A stretch of 64,000 nucleotides of DNA from Neisseria brasiliensis (GTDB taxonomy: Bacteria; Pseudomonadota; Gammaproteobacteria; Burkholderiales; Neisseriaceae), in the NCBI RefSeq assembly GCF_009671065.1, contig NZ_CP046027.1:2232001-2296000 (forward strand), in the 5' to 3' direction. The number at the start of each line of letters is the position of its first letter. Within the stretch, counting starts at the first letter, position 1. The notes under the pieces were generated by a model. The model saw only the letters and a list, made by a program, of their open reading frames with translations, was not told where the DNA came from and did not search any database. The translations under genes and the position numbers were made by a program. Shown piece by piece: positions 40,443 to 48,904 of the stretch.

Positions 40443-40877
40443 ATGCAGGAAGTTGATTTGAGCCGTGTGCGCCATTTGCTGCCGGAGACGATGGTGCAGA
40501 TTGTGGATACCATCGGCGTAAAGGCGGCATTGGATTTGGTTAAGGCCATTGGCGGTGCGCGCTTTAAGTTTGGTAAGGGCAAAAACGATACGCCGCGTTT
40601 GAATATGCTGTTTACGGCCATTGGTGAGGAAAAAACTTATGAGCTTTTACGCGTATTCGGTGGTGAGGAATTGTATGTGCCACGTTGTGAGGAAGCGTTG
40701 CGTGAGCTGCGTAATGAGCAATTTCGCAGTGAATTTTTTGATTTGACCGAGCGGCAAGGAGTGAGCCGCCTGATGGCCATGAGTGCGCTTTGCCCGCGCT
40801 ATCAAATCAGCGACCGCACGGGTTATAACATTGTAGGCAGCCGTACACAGGCTGCCGACCAGCAGCATTTATTTTGA
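40443..40877 (+). CDS. mor: Mor-like middle/late transcription activator
   Basis: 144 residues, MQEVDLSRVRHLLPETMVQI. The Mor family dimer domain is followed by a helix-turn-helix (LTERQGVSRLMAMSALCPRYQISDRTGYNIV). In Mu, Mor activates the middle promoter, and its paralogue C activates late genes. No C gene is seen in this window, so Mor probably turns on the lysis and structural genes directly. ATG 40443 has GGGGGGCAAT before it. Confidence 0.92.
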   Translation: MQEVDLSRVRHLLPETMVQIVDTIGVKAALDLVKAIGGARFKFGKGKNDTPRLNMLFTAIGEEKTYELLRVFGGEELYVPRCEEALRELRNEQFRSEFFDLTERQGVSRLMAMSALCPRYQISDRTGYNIVGSRTQAADQQHLF

Positions 40878-40895
40878 CGTGTGACCAAGGACTTT

Positions 40896-40920
40896 GCCCC
40901 GCTCTGTGCGGGGCTTTTTT
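40896..40920 (+). terminator. Rho-independent terminator after mor
   Basis: GCCCCGC-TCTGT-GCGGGGC then TTTTTT. Not DUS-based. It separates the regulators from the lysis operon; a Mor-dependent promoter is expected between here and 41031. Confidence 0.93.
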
Positions 40921-41031
40921 GCGTTTGTGAAACGGTGGCAGGGTTGAAAAGCATAGGATTAGCGGATTTGCGGCGGAAATTTACGATAAGGCTTTCTGAA
41001 GAATTGTTTAAACCGATTTTAAAGGGGCTTT

Positions 41032-41565
41032 ATGAGCAAGATTATTTGTTTGACCGCAGGACACAGCGAGCGCGATCCCGGTGCGGTCAACGGCAGCGAC
41101 CGTGAGGCGGATTTGGCGCAGGATATGCGCAATATCGTGGCATCGATTTTACGCAACGACTACGGCCTGACCGTGCGCACTGACGGCGAGGGTAAAGGCA
41201 ATCTGCCTTTGGCCAAAGCGTTGCCGCTGATTCGCGGCTCGGCGGTGGCGGTTGAGTTTCATTGCAATGCGGCGGCGAATAAGGCCGCCACGGGCATTGA
41301 AGCCTTGGCCACAGCGAAAAACAAACGCTGGTGTCAGGTATTGAGCCAAGCAGTGGCTGAGGCGACCGGCTGGAAATTGCGTGGGGACAAGGGCTATAAG
41401 CCGGATAACGCCGGCCAGCACAGCCGCTTGGCCTACGCGCAACATGGCGGCATTGTGTTTGAGCCTTTCTTTATCAGCAATGACGCGGATTTGGCCTTGT
41501 TTAAGCAGCGTAAATGGCCGATTTGCCGTGCGATTGCCAATGCGATTGCGAAGGAGCTGGGCTGA
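41032..41565 (+). CDS. N-acetylmuramoyl-L-alanine amidase (endolysin)
   Basis: 177 residues, Amidase_3 fold. Zinc ligands: His11 in LTAGHSERDPGA, a Glu in SDREADLA, His in VAVEFHCNAA; catalytic Glu in IVFEPFFISN. It cuts the bond between muramic acid and the peptide. No signal peptide, so release depends on the holin. In Mu the lysis genes also follow mor. Good ribosome site AAAGGGGCTTT. Confidence 0.93.
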   Translation: MSKIICLTAGHSERDPGAVNGSDREADLAQDMRNIVASILRNDYGLTVRTDGEGKGNLPLAKALPLIRGSAVAVEFHCNAAANKAATGIEALATAKNKRWCQVLSQAVAEATGWKLRGDKGYKPDNAGQHSRLAYAQHGGIVFEPFFISNDADLALFKQRKWPICRAIANAIAKELG

Positions 41566-41774
41566 TGTTTGGCAAGATTAAAAAATATGCGCTGGCGGCG
41601 TTGGCATGGGCATTGGGCAACAAGCCGTCTGAAACCGATGTAAAAGCCTTGCCGGTATTGGATACGCCGCGTTTTCTGCGCCACACCGGCAAAGGCCGCA
41701 ATAAGCAGCCGCACCGCTTTTCGGGTGTGGCAGCGGCCAAGCGTGCGGCGCGTAAGGCACGCAGAAAGGCTTAG
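41565..41774 (+). CDS. Small basic hypothetical protein in lysis module
   Basis: 69 residues, MFGKIKKYALAALAWALGNK to RKARRKA; ATG overlaps the amidase TGA. An N-terminal amphipathic/hydrophobic helix and a very basic C-terminus (AAKRAARKARRKA). Could be a phage accessory lysis factor; no family recognised. Confidence 0.7.
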   Translation: MFGKIKKYALAALAWALGNKPSETDVKALPVLDTPRFLRHTGKGRNKQPHRFSGVAAAKRAARKARRKA

Positions 41775-41776
41775 GC

Positions 41777-42007
41777 ATGGCTGTTTTGGACATTATCCGC
41801 AATCCTGCCACGGGCAAGGTATCGCACAGCAAATTGTGGGCAAACGTAGCCTGCGCGGCGGCGACTTATAAATTTGTCATTGCGCCGGATGCGCCGTCTG
41901 AAATCTGGGCGATTTATTTGGGCATTGTCGGCGGATACGCCGTTGCCCGCTCGTATGTGTCAGTCAAACGTCAGGAAGTCGAACATGCCGCAGACCAAGA
42001 TGATTAA
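41777..42007 (+). CDS. DUF2644-like holin candidate
   Basis: 76 residues. VLDIIRNPATGKVSHSKLWA is the conserved start of DUF2644, followed by two hydrophobic stretches (VACAAATYKFVI, EIWAIYLGIVGGYAVARSYV). Position between endolysin and spanins supports a holin role; not proven for this family. Confidence 0.75.
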   Translation: MAVLDIIRNPATGKVSHSKLWANVACAAATYKFVIAPDAPSEIWAIYLGIVGGYAVARSYVSVKRQEVEHAADQDD

Positions 42008-42392
42008 GTATGCGCTGGCGGCTTTGGCTGCTGCGGTGTTGCTGGGCGGTGTGTGGTATGGCGGTTTTCAGACGGCCTTTAAGCGTCAGCAGGTTGTGAT
42101 TGAGCAAATCAAAGCCGAAGCGGACAAAGGCCGTCTGAAAGCCGAACAAGCCTATGCTGCCGAACTCGAAAAAGCCCTTGCCGAACAGAAAAAATGGCAG
42201 GATTTTGCCCAAGACCAAAGCGCGAAACTGGCACGCGCCAACCACGAACTCGACCGCCGCGCGGCGGCCATTGAGAAAGAAATCCATCATGTTATCGAAA
42301 AAGACAAAAGCGCAAACGGTGGCCATTGTGTTGACGGCCTTGGTGCTGACAGCCTGCGCCTCTACCGCCAAGCCCTCGGTTACGCCGATTAA
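41985..42392 (+). CDS. Rz-like inner-membrane spanin
   Basis: Start ATG 41985 (MPQTKMIKYALAALAAAVLL; GGAAG upstream), 135 residues. A signal anchor (6-27) is followed by a long periplasmic coiled coil (IKAEADKGRLKAEQAYAAEL, ANHELDRRAAAIEKEI). Together with the lipoprotein nested in its 3' end it should fuse inner and outer membranes in the last step of lysis. Contains two DUS. Confidence 0.85.
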   Translation: MPQTKMIKYALAALAAAVLLGGVWYGGFQTAFKRQQVVIEQIKAEADKGRLKAEQAYAAELEKALAEQKKWQDFAQDQSAKLARANHELDRRAAAIEKEIHHVIEKDKSANGGHCVDGLGADSLRLYRQALGYAD

Positions 42393-42606
42393 GACGGTGG
42401 AAAAGCCGGTGATGCCGCCTGTGCCTGCTGCACTGCTGGACATGCCGCTGCGTCCTGAGCCGCCCGAATCGGGCGAGCCGCAAGAGCTGCTGCGCCATGC
42501 GGTGCGCTTTGGCAACTATGTGCAAAAGCTGGAGGTGCAAAATCAAAGCTGGCGGGATTGGGTGAGTGGTCAACTTAAAGTTGACAGCTCGGAGGTTACG
42601 CCATGA
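42289..42606 (+). CDS. Rz1-like outer-membrane spanin lipoprotein
   Basis: 105 residues in another frame, starting inside the Rz-like gene and overlapping it by 104 nt. Signal peptide with lipobox LTACAS (Cys24), then a proline-rich region (EKPVMPPVPAALLDMPLRPE), typical of Rz1. The overlap itself is a hallmark of Rz/Rz1 pairs. Start ATG 42289. Confidence 0.9.
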   Translation: MLSKKTKAQTVAIVLTALVLTACASTAKPSVTPIKTVEKPVMPPVPAALLDMPLRPEPPESGEPQELLRHAVRFGNYVQKLEVQNQSWRDWVSGQLKVDSSEVTP

Positions 42607-42944
42607 CGACTTACCGAGAGTTAGTGCAGCGCGTGTTGGCCTGCCGCCATGCGGATACCGAATTGGGCTTGGGTCGCGCGCGTGAGCAGGAGGGATTTAT
42701 CCTGAATGTGTCGCGGCTGCTAGATAAAGGCGGCTGGACATACCGCGTGCGCATGGACTCGGCGTTTAACGTGACGTTTGCGGTCGAGTGGGACGGCGGC
42801 GATTTTGAAACGCAAATCCGCGCGCTGTGGCAGACAGTGGCAGCAACCTACCCCGTGCATCGTTACGGCGACGTGATCGAAGTGGACAGCGTGCGACCCG
42901 ACGGGTACGGCTGCCGTATTGTTTTTGGAGATGTGCCGCAATGA
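42603..42944 (+). CDS. Hypothetical protein after spanins
   Basis: 113 residues, MTTYRELVQRVLACRHADTE. Small alpha/beta fold is likely (NVTFAVEWDGGDFETQIRAL, RPDGYGCRIVFGDV). ATG overlaps the spanin stop. Unknown role; possibly the gp24-25 position of Mu. Confidence 0.7.
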   Translation: MTTYRELVQRVLACRHADTELGLGRAREQEGFILNVSRLLDKGGWTYRVRMDSAFNVTFAVEWDGGDFETQIRALWQTVAATYPVHRYGDVIEVDSVRPDGYGCRIVFGDVPQ

Positions 42945-43198
42945 TGGATTTTGAATTTGGTTTTAAAACCCTGTGGCCTATTGCAGTTGCTGCTTTTTGG
43001 TTTTGGGTCAACAACTTGTCAGGCCGTCTGAAAGAGACCGACAAACGGATGGACGATTTAACCGAAAAACTGCATGACGTGAAAATCGGCTATCAGACCA
43101 AGGCCGATGCAGTCGCCGACCGCAAGACGATGGTCGCCAGCCTGCACCGTATTGAAGAAAAAATCGACAAGTTAGCCGAAAGAAAGGCAGACAAATGA
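42941..43198 (+). CDS. DUF2730-like small membrane protein
   Basis: 85 residues starting MMDFEFGFKTLWPIAVAAFW. One membrane helix followed by a coiled coil (LSGRLKETDKRMDDLTEKLH, ASLHRIEEKIDKLAERK). The layout matches Mu gp25/DUF2730-type proteins found before the packaging genes. One DUS inside. Confidence 0.65.
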   Translation: MMDFEFGFKTLWPIAVAAFWFWVNNLSGRLKETDKRMDDLTEKLHDVKIGYQTKADAVADRKTMVASLHRIEEKIDKLAERKADK

Positions 43199-43404
43199 AA
43201 GACCCTATTTTAGAAGCCTTGGCGCGAATCGAAGTCAAGACCGACCAAACCCTGCAAAACCAAAATGAGATGAAGGCCGAAATTGCCCAAATCCGCCAAG
43301 ACACCAAACGCACGGCGGCGGTGGTCGGCGGCGTATCCGGTGCGGTCGGCGGCGGCATTGTGTCGGTGGGCTGGCAGCTGATTAAAGCCAAGATGGGATT
43401 TTAA
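43195..43404 (+). CDS. Coiled-coil plus membrane-helix small protein
   Basis: 69 residues. An N-terminal coiled coil (LARIEVKTDQTLQNQNEMKA) precedes a C-terminal Gly-rich hydrophobic helix (AAVVGGVSGAVGGGIVSVGW). ATG overlaps the previous TGA. Topologically the mirror image of its neighbour; unknown function. Confidence 0.65.
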   Translation: MKDPILEALARIEVKTDQTLQNQNEMKAEIAQIRQDTKRTAAVVGGVSGAVGGGIVSVGWQLIKAKMGF

Positions 43405-43406
43405 TC

Positions 43407-43913
43407 ATGGCGCACCCGCAAGAAAAACGCGAACGTCTGCGCCAGCTCTATGTTTCGGGCGCGCAAACGCTGGAAACGGCTGCCATTATGTGCGAGGTGC
43501 CACAGGCCACCGCTCGCTCGTGGAAACGTGCCGACAAGGAAAAAGGCAACGATTGGGACAAATTGCGCGCTGCCTACACGCTGGCCGGTGGCGGCATTGA
43601 AGACCTGAGCCGCGCGATGTTGGCCGGTTTTATGGTGCAATACAACAGCACCATGACGATGTTGCAGGATTCGAGTATCGAAGATTTAACCCCGTCCGAC
43701 CGCGCCAAAATGCTGGCGAGTTTGGCTGATGCGTTTACGAAAACGGTTGCGGCCAATGCGCGTGTGATGCCGGAAACATCGAAGCTGGCAACGGCGTTGG
43801 AGCTGATTGAATTTCTGATGGTGTTTGTGCAGGAAAAACACCCCAAACATTTGGCTGCTTTTGTGGAAGTGTTGGAGCCGTTTGGGGTGGAAGTGGAACG
43901 GAAGTTTGGTTAA
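43407..43913 (+). CDS. Mu gp27-like protein (DUF1804), putative small terminase
   Basis: 168 residues. REKRERLRQLYVSGAQTLET-type start with a helix-turn-helix (LETAAIMCEVPQATARSWKR) and a conserved helical core (LSRAMLAGFMVQYNSTMTML). DUF1804 proteins precede the large terminase in Mu-like phages and are thought to recognise DNA for packaging. The stop overlaps the end of the antisense cargo gene. Confidence 0.88.
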   Translation: MAHPQEKRERLRQLYVSGAQTLETAAIMCEVPQATARSWKRADKEKGNDWDKLRAAYTLAGGGIEDLSRAMLAGFMVQYNSTMTMLQDSSIEDLTPSDRAKMLASLADAFTKTVAANARVMPETSKLATALELIEFLMVFVQEKHPKHLAAFVEVLEPFGVEVERKFG

Positions 43914-44419
43914 ACGCCGATAGCTGATTTTAAAAATGCGATGAGCTGGGTAGCAGGAATGGCATTAATCGCATTTTCTGTAAGCGTGCTTAATGCGGTG
44001 TCTTTGATTTTACCCAATTCCGTTTTCAGACGGCCTTTTTCTTCATCGGGAATCTCTGCTTGGTCAATTTTTGCCGCAATCAAAGCTTGAATGGTGTCGC
44101 TGTGCAGTTTGACGGTCACAACACCAAGAATGGCGGATAGGCCGCCATCGTCGGCAAGGAAATCTATACCTTTGGCTGTGATTTTAACAGTAGCGGTTAT
44201 TAAAGTCTTATCTTCACAAACAACCAAACCATGCTCAGCTAAGTATTGCAGATTTGCGGATTGTTTCAACACATACAAAACATCATCTTCTTATTCTATA
44301 ACGCCATTAGTTTGGGCGATAGCGGTATTTATATAATAGTCATGAGTAGTACTGTCGGGATAAACCTTATAAAGCTCTGACAAAAATTCGTGTTGCATGT
44401 TTCTGTCTAACCAATCCAT
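43910..44419 (-). pseudogene. Antisense cargo gene with in-frame stop (prophage hypothetical family)
   Basis: Read leftward from ATG 44419 (GGAG 8 nt upstream) the frame gives MDWLDRNMQHEFLSELYKVY, hits TAA at 44293-44291 after 42 codons (TNGVIE-stop-EDDVLYVLK), and continues in the same frame to 43910. The C-terminal part has ITAKGIDFLADDGGLSAILG and VTVKLHSDTIQALIAAKI, a pattern I recall from prophage-encoded hypothetical proteins carried against the structural genes. About 170 residues if read through. Function unknown; recent inactivation, stop-codon readthrough or restart at a downstream codon are all possible. Confidence 0.7.
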
Positions 44420-44434
44420 TTTGAGCACTCCGTA

Positions 44435-46069
44435 ATGAAAAATAAAGAATTTCTCAAATCCCTTGCCGAACTTGCGGCCAGCCTGCGCCAAGTCATTGAG
44501 GCGGAAGTAGACGGCTTTGACGCTTCGCCCAAGGCCATCGCCGAACGGCGTGCCAAGGTATTTGATCCGGTGGGCGGCTATGAGTATTTCGTGAATACTT
44601 ATTTCCCCCACTATGTACGCAGCGCGAGCAAATCACAGCTGCATGAATATCTGTTTAACATACTGCCGCAAGTCTTGCAATCGCCGCAAGGCCGCCATGA
44701 AGCCATTGCCGCGCCGCGTGGTGAAGCGAAATCCACGCTGGTGACGCAGCTTTTTACCCTGTATTGCATTATTACCGCGCAAAAGCATTACTGCGTGATT
44801 GTGATGGACAGCATCGACCAAGCCTATCCGATGCTCGAAGCGATTAAGGCCGAACTCGAATTTAACCCGCGTTTAAAAACCGACTTTGCCGAAGCCTGCG
44901 GTCAAGGCCGTGTGTGGCAGGCCGGTACGATTGTGACGGCCAACGACATTAAGGTGCAAGTAGCCGGTAGCGGCAAAAAGCTGCGTGGTTTGCGCCACGG
45001 CCCATACCGCCCCGATCTGACTGTGTTGGACGATATTGAAAACGATGAGCAAGTCCGCAATCCCGACCAGCGCGACAAACTCGACGCGTGGTTGAAGAAA
45101 ACCGTGTTGCCGCTCGGCGGTGTCGGTCAGAAATACGATGTGGTGTATATCGGCACCATCCTTCATTACGACAGCGTACTCAATCGCACGCTGAATAATC
45201 CGTTTTGGCATAGTGTCAAATTCAAAGCCATGCTGCAATGGCCGCACAATATGGCGTTGTGGGACGAATGGGAAGCTATTCTGCGGAATAACGGTAAAGC
45301 CGGTGAAGCGATGGCCGATGCGTTTTATCAGGCGAATCAGGCGGAAATGGACGCAGGCGCGCAAACGTCATGGGCGGCGCGCGGTGTGCTGGCCTTGATG
45401 AACATCCGCGCCCGCGACGGCCATGCGACCTTTGACAGCGAGTATCAAAATGACCCGGTGAGCGGCGAAGCTGCGCCGTTTGCGTCTGCCTTGCAATACT
45501 GGACGGATTTGCCGCACGACCTGATTTACTTTGGTGCGCTTGACCCATCGCTGGGTAAAGCCGGTGCGAGCCGCGACCCGAGTGCCATTATTGTGGGCGG
45601 CTATCATCGCGCCACCGGCAAGCTGTATATCGTGGAGGCGCAGATTAAAAAACGTCTGCCTGATTTAATTATTGAAGACGTTATCCGCCTGCATAAACAG
45701 TACCGCTGCAAGCTGTGGTTTGTGGAGACGGTGCAGTTTCAGGAATTTTTGAAAGACGAGCTGGTCAAGCGCAGCGCGGCGCGTGGTGTACCGGTACCGG
45801 CGCGTGCGGTGAAGCCGATTACCGACAAGCTGTTGCGTATTGAGACTTTGCAGCCGCATATGGCCAATGGCCTGATTTTACTGCATTCAAGCCACTCGGC
45901 TTTGGAACAGCAATTCCGTCATTTTCCGATGGCCGACCACGACGACGGCCCAGATGCGGTGCAGATGTTGTGGGCAGGTGCAACGGCCAATTCCGCCCCG
46001 ATTGAGTGGGAGAGCTTGGCTGATGACGATGTGGATTACGACGATATTAAAAGTAAGTGGGCGAGATAA
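44435..46069 (+). CDS. Terminase large subunit (Mu gp28-like)
   Basis: 544 residues. ATPase: APRGEAKSTLVTQ (Walker A equivalent, about 89-101), LTVLDDIENDEQVRNPDQRD (Walker B and coupling). RNase H-like nuclease: YFGALDPSLGKAG and the late acidic DDGPDAVQM. It cuts and pumps DNA into the head. Its ATG is only 15 bp from the start of the divergent cargo gene, whose ribosome site overlaps it. Confidence 0.95.
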   Translation: MKNKEFLKSLAELAASLRQVIEAEVDGFDASPKAIAERRAKVFDPVGGYEYFVNTYFPHYVRSASKSQLHEYLFNILPQVLQSPQGRHEAIAAPRGEAKSTLVTQLFTLYCIITAQKHYCVIVMDSIDQAYPMLEAIKAELEFNPRLKTDFAEACGQGRVWQAGTIVTANDIKVQVAGSGKKLRGLRHGPYRPDLTVLDDIENDEQVRNPDQRDKLDAWLKKTVLPLGGVGQKYDVVYIGTILHYDSVLNRTLNNPFWHSVKFKAMLQWPHNMALWDEWEAILRNNGKAGEAMADAFYQANQAEMDAGAQTSWAARGVLALMNIRARDGHATFDSEYQNDPVSGEAAPFASALQYWTDLPHDLIYFGALDPSLGKAGASRDPSAIIVGGYHRATGKLYIVEAQIKKRLPDLIIEDVIRLHKQYRCKLWFVETVQFQEFLKDELVKRSAARGVPVPARAVKPITDKLLRIETLQPHMANGLILLHSSHSALEQQFRHFPMADHDDGPDAVQMLWAGATANSAPIEWESLADDDVDYDDIKSKWAR

Positions 46070-47628
46070 TGGCTAAACAAGACAAAAACAGAAAGATAAA
46101 GCCCGAAGTGGCTTTGCAAACCGATGTGGCGCAGATTACCGCCACCGGCCGCGTGATTGCGGATCATCCGTCCAACTTTATCACGCCCGCCAAAATGCGC
46201 GCGCTGTTTGAAGACGCGGAGAGCGGCGACATTACTGCCCAGCATGAACTGTTTGCAGATATTGAGGAGCGCGACAGCGACATCGGGGCAAACATGGGCA
46301 CACGCAAACGTGCGTTGCTGACCTTGGATTGGCGTGTATCGCCGCCGCGCAATGCCACGCCGCAGGAAGAAAAGCTGGCCGAAGCCGCTTTTGAGATGAT
46401 GGACGGCTTGGGCGGTTTTGATGATTTGCTGATTGACCTGATGGATGCCGTCGGGCACGGCTTTGCTGCGCTCGAAATCGAGTGGCGGCTTTCAGACGGC
46501 CTGTATTTGCCCCATCGTTTTACCCATCGTCCGCAAGGCTGGTTTAAATGGGATAAAAACGATGCGCTGCTGTTGAAAACACCCGACAACCCGATGGGCG
46601 TGGCATTGTGGCCGCTGGGCTGGGTGGTACACAGCCATAAATCACGCAGTGTGCAACAGGCGCGTAATGGTTTATTCCGCACGCTGGCATGGCTGTATAT
46701 GTTTAAACATTATGCGGTGCATGACTTTGCCGAGTTTTTAGAGTTGTATGGCATGCCAATTCGCATTGGTAAATACGGCGCTGGGGCAACCAAAGAAGAG
46801 AAACGCACGCTGTTACGGGCAGTGGCGGAAATCGGCCACAACGCTGCCGGTATTATGCCGGAAGGCATGGAAATCGAGCTGCACACTGCGGCCAATGGCA
46901 CGACAGCCACCAGTAATCCGTTTTTACAAATGGCCGACTGGTGCGAAAAATCGGCTGCACGTTTGATTTTAGGTCAGACCTTGACCAGTGGCGCGGACGG
47001 CAAATCCAGCACCCATGCGCTGGGTATGATCCACAATGAGGTGCGCCGTGATTTGCTGGTGTCGGACGCGAAACAAATCGCCCAAACCATTACACAGCAA
47101 ATTATCCTGCCGTTTTTACAGGTTAATTTCGGCGACATCGGCCGCCCGCCTCGTTTTGAGTTTGATACGCGCGAAGCGGCGGATATTGCGGTGTTTGCCG
47201 AGGCATTGCCGAAATTGGTGGATGTGGGAGTACAAATCCCTGAAGGCTGGGTGCGCGATAAGCTGGTGATCCCGGAAGCGGCGGAAGGCGAAAAGGTATT
47301 GGCGCGTGCGGTGGCAGATAATCCGGTTAATCGTGCGGCGTTGGCGGCTTTGTCGGCGCGCATGCCGCAACAAGCGGCGGTATCGCATGAGCAGGCAGTC
47401 TTGGATGCTGCGGCCGATGAAGCGTTTGCACAGCCTGATTTTAATGCCCAACTCAATCCGATTGTGCGCCAAGCGGTAGCGGTTTTGGCGGCGTGCGAAA
47501 GCTATGAAGAAGCCGATGCCGCGCTGACTGCGCTGTATCCGAATCTCGACAACCGCGAGCTGGAAACCTATATGCGCAATGCGCTGTTTTTGAGCGATTT
47601 ACTGGGACAGGCCGATGCCAAAAATTAA
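46069..47628 (+). CDS. Portal protein (Mu gp29-like, DUF935)
   Basis: ATG 46069 overlaps the terminase TAA; 519 residues. FEDAESGDITAQHELFADIE, DIGANMGTRKRALLTLDWRV and the ESKSSTHALG-type loop (GADGKSSTHALGMIHNEVRR) are DUF935 signatures. It forms the dodecameric channel at the head vertex. One DUS inside; overlaps the next gene by 14 nt. Confidence 0.94.
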   Translation: MAKQDKNRKIKPEVALQTDVAQITATGRVIADHPSNFITPAKMRALFEDAESGDITAQHELFADIEERDSDIGANMGTRKRALLTLDWRVSPPRNATPQEEKLAEAAFEMMDGLGGFDDLLIDLMDAVGHGFAALEIEWRLSDGLYLPHRFTHRPQGWFKWDKNDALLLKTPDNPMGVALWPLGWVVHSHKSRSVQQARNGLFRTLAWLYMFKHYAVHDFAEFLELYGMPIRIGKYGAGATKEEKRTLLRAVAEIGHNAAGIMPEGMEIELHTAANGTTATSNPFLQMADWCEKSAARLILGQTLTSGADGKSSTHALGMIHNEVRRDLLVSDAKQIAQTITQQIILPFLQVNFGDIGRPPRFEFDTREAADIAVFAEALPKLVDVGVQIPEGWVRDKLVIPEAAEGEKVLARAVADNPVNRAALAALSARMPQQAAVSHEQAVLDAAADEAFAQPDFNAQLNPIVRQAVAVLAACESYEEADAALTALYPNLDNRELETYMRNALFLSDLLGQADAKN

Positions 47629-48904
47629 CTTCGCTCTCGGTTCAGCCCCTGAAAAAGCCATTGAATGGCTGAAAACCAAGCAGGTCACGGCGGAAAATTA
47701 CCGCAATCTGACCGATTCGGAAATTGCCAAGGTATACACCATTGCGCGTATGACCGACTTGGATATGCTCAACGACATCAAGCAGAGCATGGTTAAGGCA
47801 GCTTCAGACGGCCAATCATTTGCCGATTGGAACAAAGGCATTTTGCAGCATCTGCAAAACAAAGGCTGGCTGCACCCTAACGGCCACGATGGCAAAGTTA
47901 TTATTGACCCGACCAGCGGCGAAGTATTTGGTGCGCCGCGCCGGTTGGAAAATATCTACCGCACCAATATGCAGACGGCTTACAATGCCGGCCAATATCA
48001 AGGCTATATGGCCAACATCGACAGCCGCCCGTATTGGATGTATGACGCAGTGGGCGACCACCGCACACGACCGGCACACGCGGCGATGGATGGCTTGGTT
48101 TATCGCTATGATGACCCGTTTTGGGCAACGTTTTATCCGCCCAACGGCTACCGCTGCCGCTGCTCGGTGATTGCGCTGAGTGAGCGCGATATGCAGCGTG
48201 AAGGCAAAGTGTTGAGCCAGTCGGGCGAACATAATTTGGTGGAGACCCATAAGGTCTACAACAAAAAAGGCGACAGCTACCCGACGATTGCCTATAAAGC
48301 ACCCGACGGCAGCCTGTACACCACCGACCGTGGTTTTGGCTACAATGCCGGCCGCATGAATTACCGGCCGAATTTAGACCAATACGACCGCGCTTTGGCG
48401 CATGAGTTTGCAAAGGCGGAAATGGGCGGTGCGGAATTTAAGGCGGTGTTTAAACAGCTTTCGGAAGAGTTTTACGCAGTGAAAGGCCGTCTGAAAATTG
48501 ACGGCAAGCCTGATAATGCCGAAAAAATCGACATCCGCAACAAGTTGTCTCGGCAAGTGAAATTTGCGGCAGGCGTGTTGAGTAAAGAAGTGCAACAACG
48601 TACGGGGTTGAAGCGGGCGACTGTTTGGTTATCGGACGATACACTGATTAAGCAGGTGGATAGCCGAGAGGGGCAAGGTTTTGCGGAGGATTATTACGCT
48701 TTTCTGCCTGAATTTTTGGCTAATCCAGACCATATTATCAGAGATGGCAGAGAGTTGATTTTTACAACTCAACGCAATCAGGAATATTTATGGGCGGTTT
48801 TGAAGTATATCGACGACGTGGAAGAAGTATATTTGCAGTCGTACCGAATCAGTAATGAGAAAGAAATCAGAAAACTAATGGAAAAGAAAGAAGTGTTGAA
48901 GTAA
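47615..48904 (+). CDS. Mu F-like head morphogenesis protein with C-terminal nuclease-like domain
   Basis: 429 residues. The first ~260 are the SPP1 gp7/Mu F minor head domain: YRTNMQTAYNAGQYQGYMAN, GDHRTRPAHAAMDGLVYR and FYPPNGYRCRCSVIALSERD. From about residue 325 the protein carries VWLSDDTLIKQVDSREGQG, FLPEFLANPDHIIRDG and LKYIDDVEEVYLQSYRIS, resembling the PBECR (phage Barnase-EndoU-colicin-RelE-like) nuclease domains fused to phage head proteins. Such domains may be injected with the DNA. Mu's own F lacks it, as far as I recall. Confidence 0.85.
   Translation: MPKINFALGSAPEKAIEWLKTKQVTAENYRNLTDSEIAKVYTIARMTDLDMLNDIKQSMVKAASDGQSFADWNKGILQHLQNKGWLHPNGHDGKVIIDPTSGEVFGAPRRLENIYRTNMQTAYNAGQYQGYMANIDSRPYWMYDAVGDHRTRPAHAAMDGLVYRYDDPFWATFYPPNGYRCRCSVIALSERDMQREGKVLSQSGEHNLVETHKVYNKKGDSYPTIAYKAPDGSLYTTDRGFGYNAGRMNYRPNLDQYDRALAHEFAKAEMGGAEFKAVFKQLSEEFYAVKGRLKIDGKPDNAEKIDIRNKLSRQVKFAAGVLSKEVQQRTGLKRATVWLSDDTLIKQVDSREGQGFAEDYYAFLPEFLANPDHIIRDGRELIFTTQRNQEYLWAVLKYIDDVEEVYLQSYRISNEKEIRKLMEKKEVLK

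Noticed and set aside
40881..41105. 74-codon frame between mor and amidase
   Set aside because: Begins inside the mor terminator hairpin and overlaps the amidase start out of frame.
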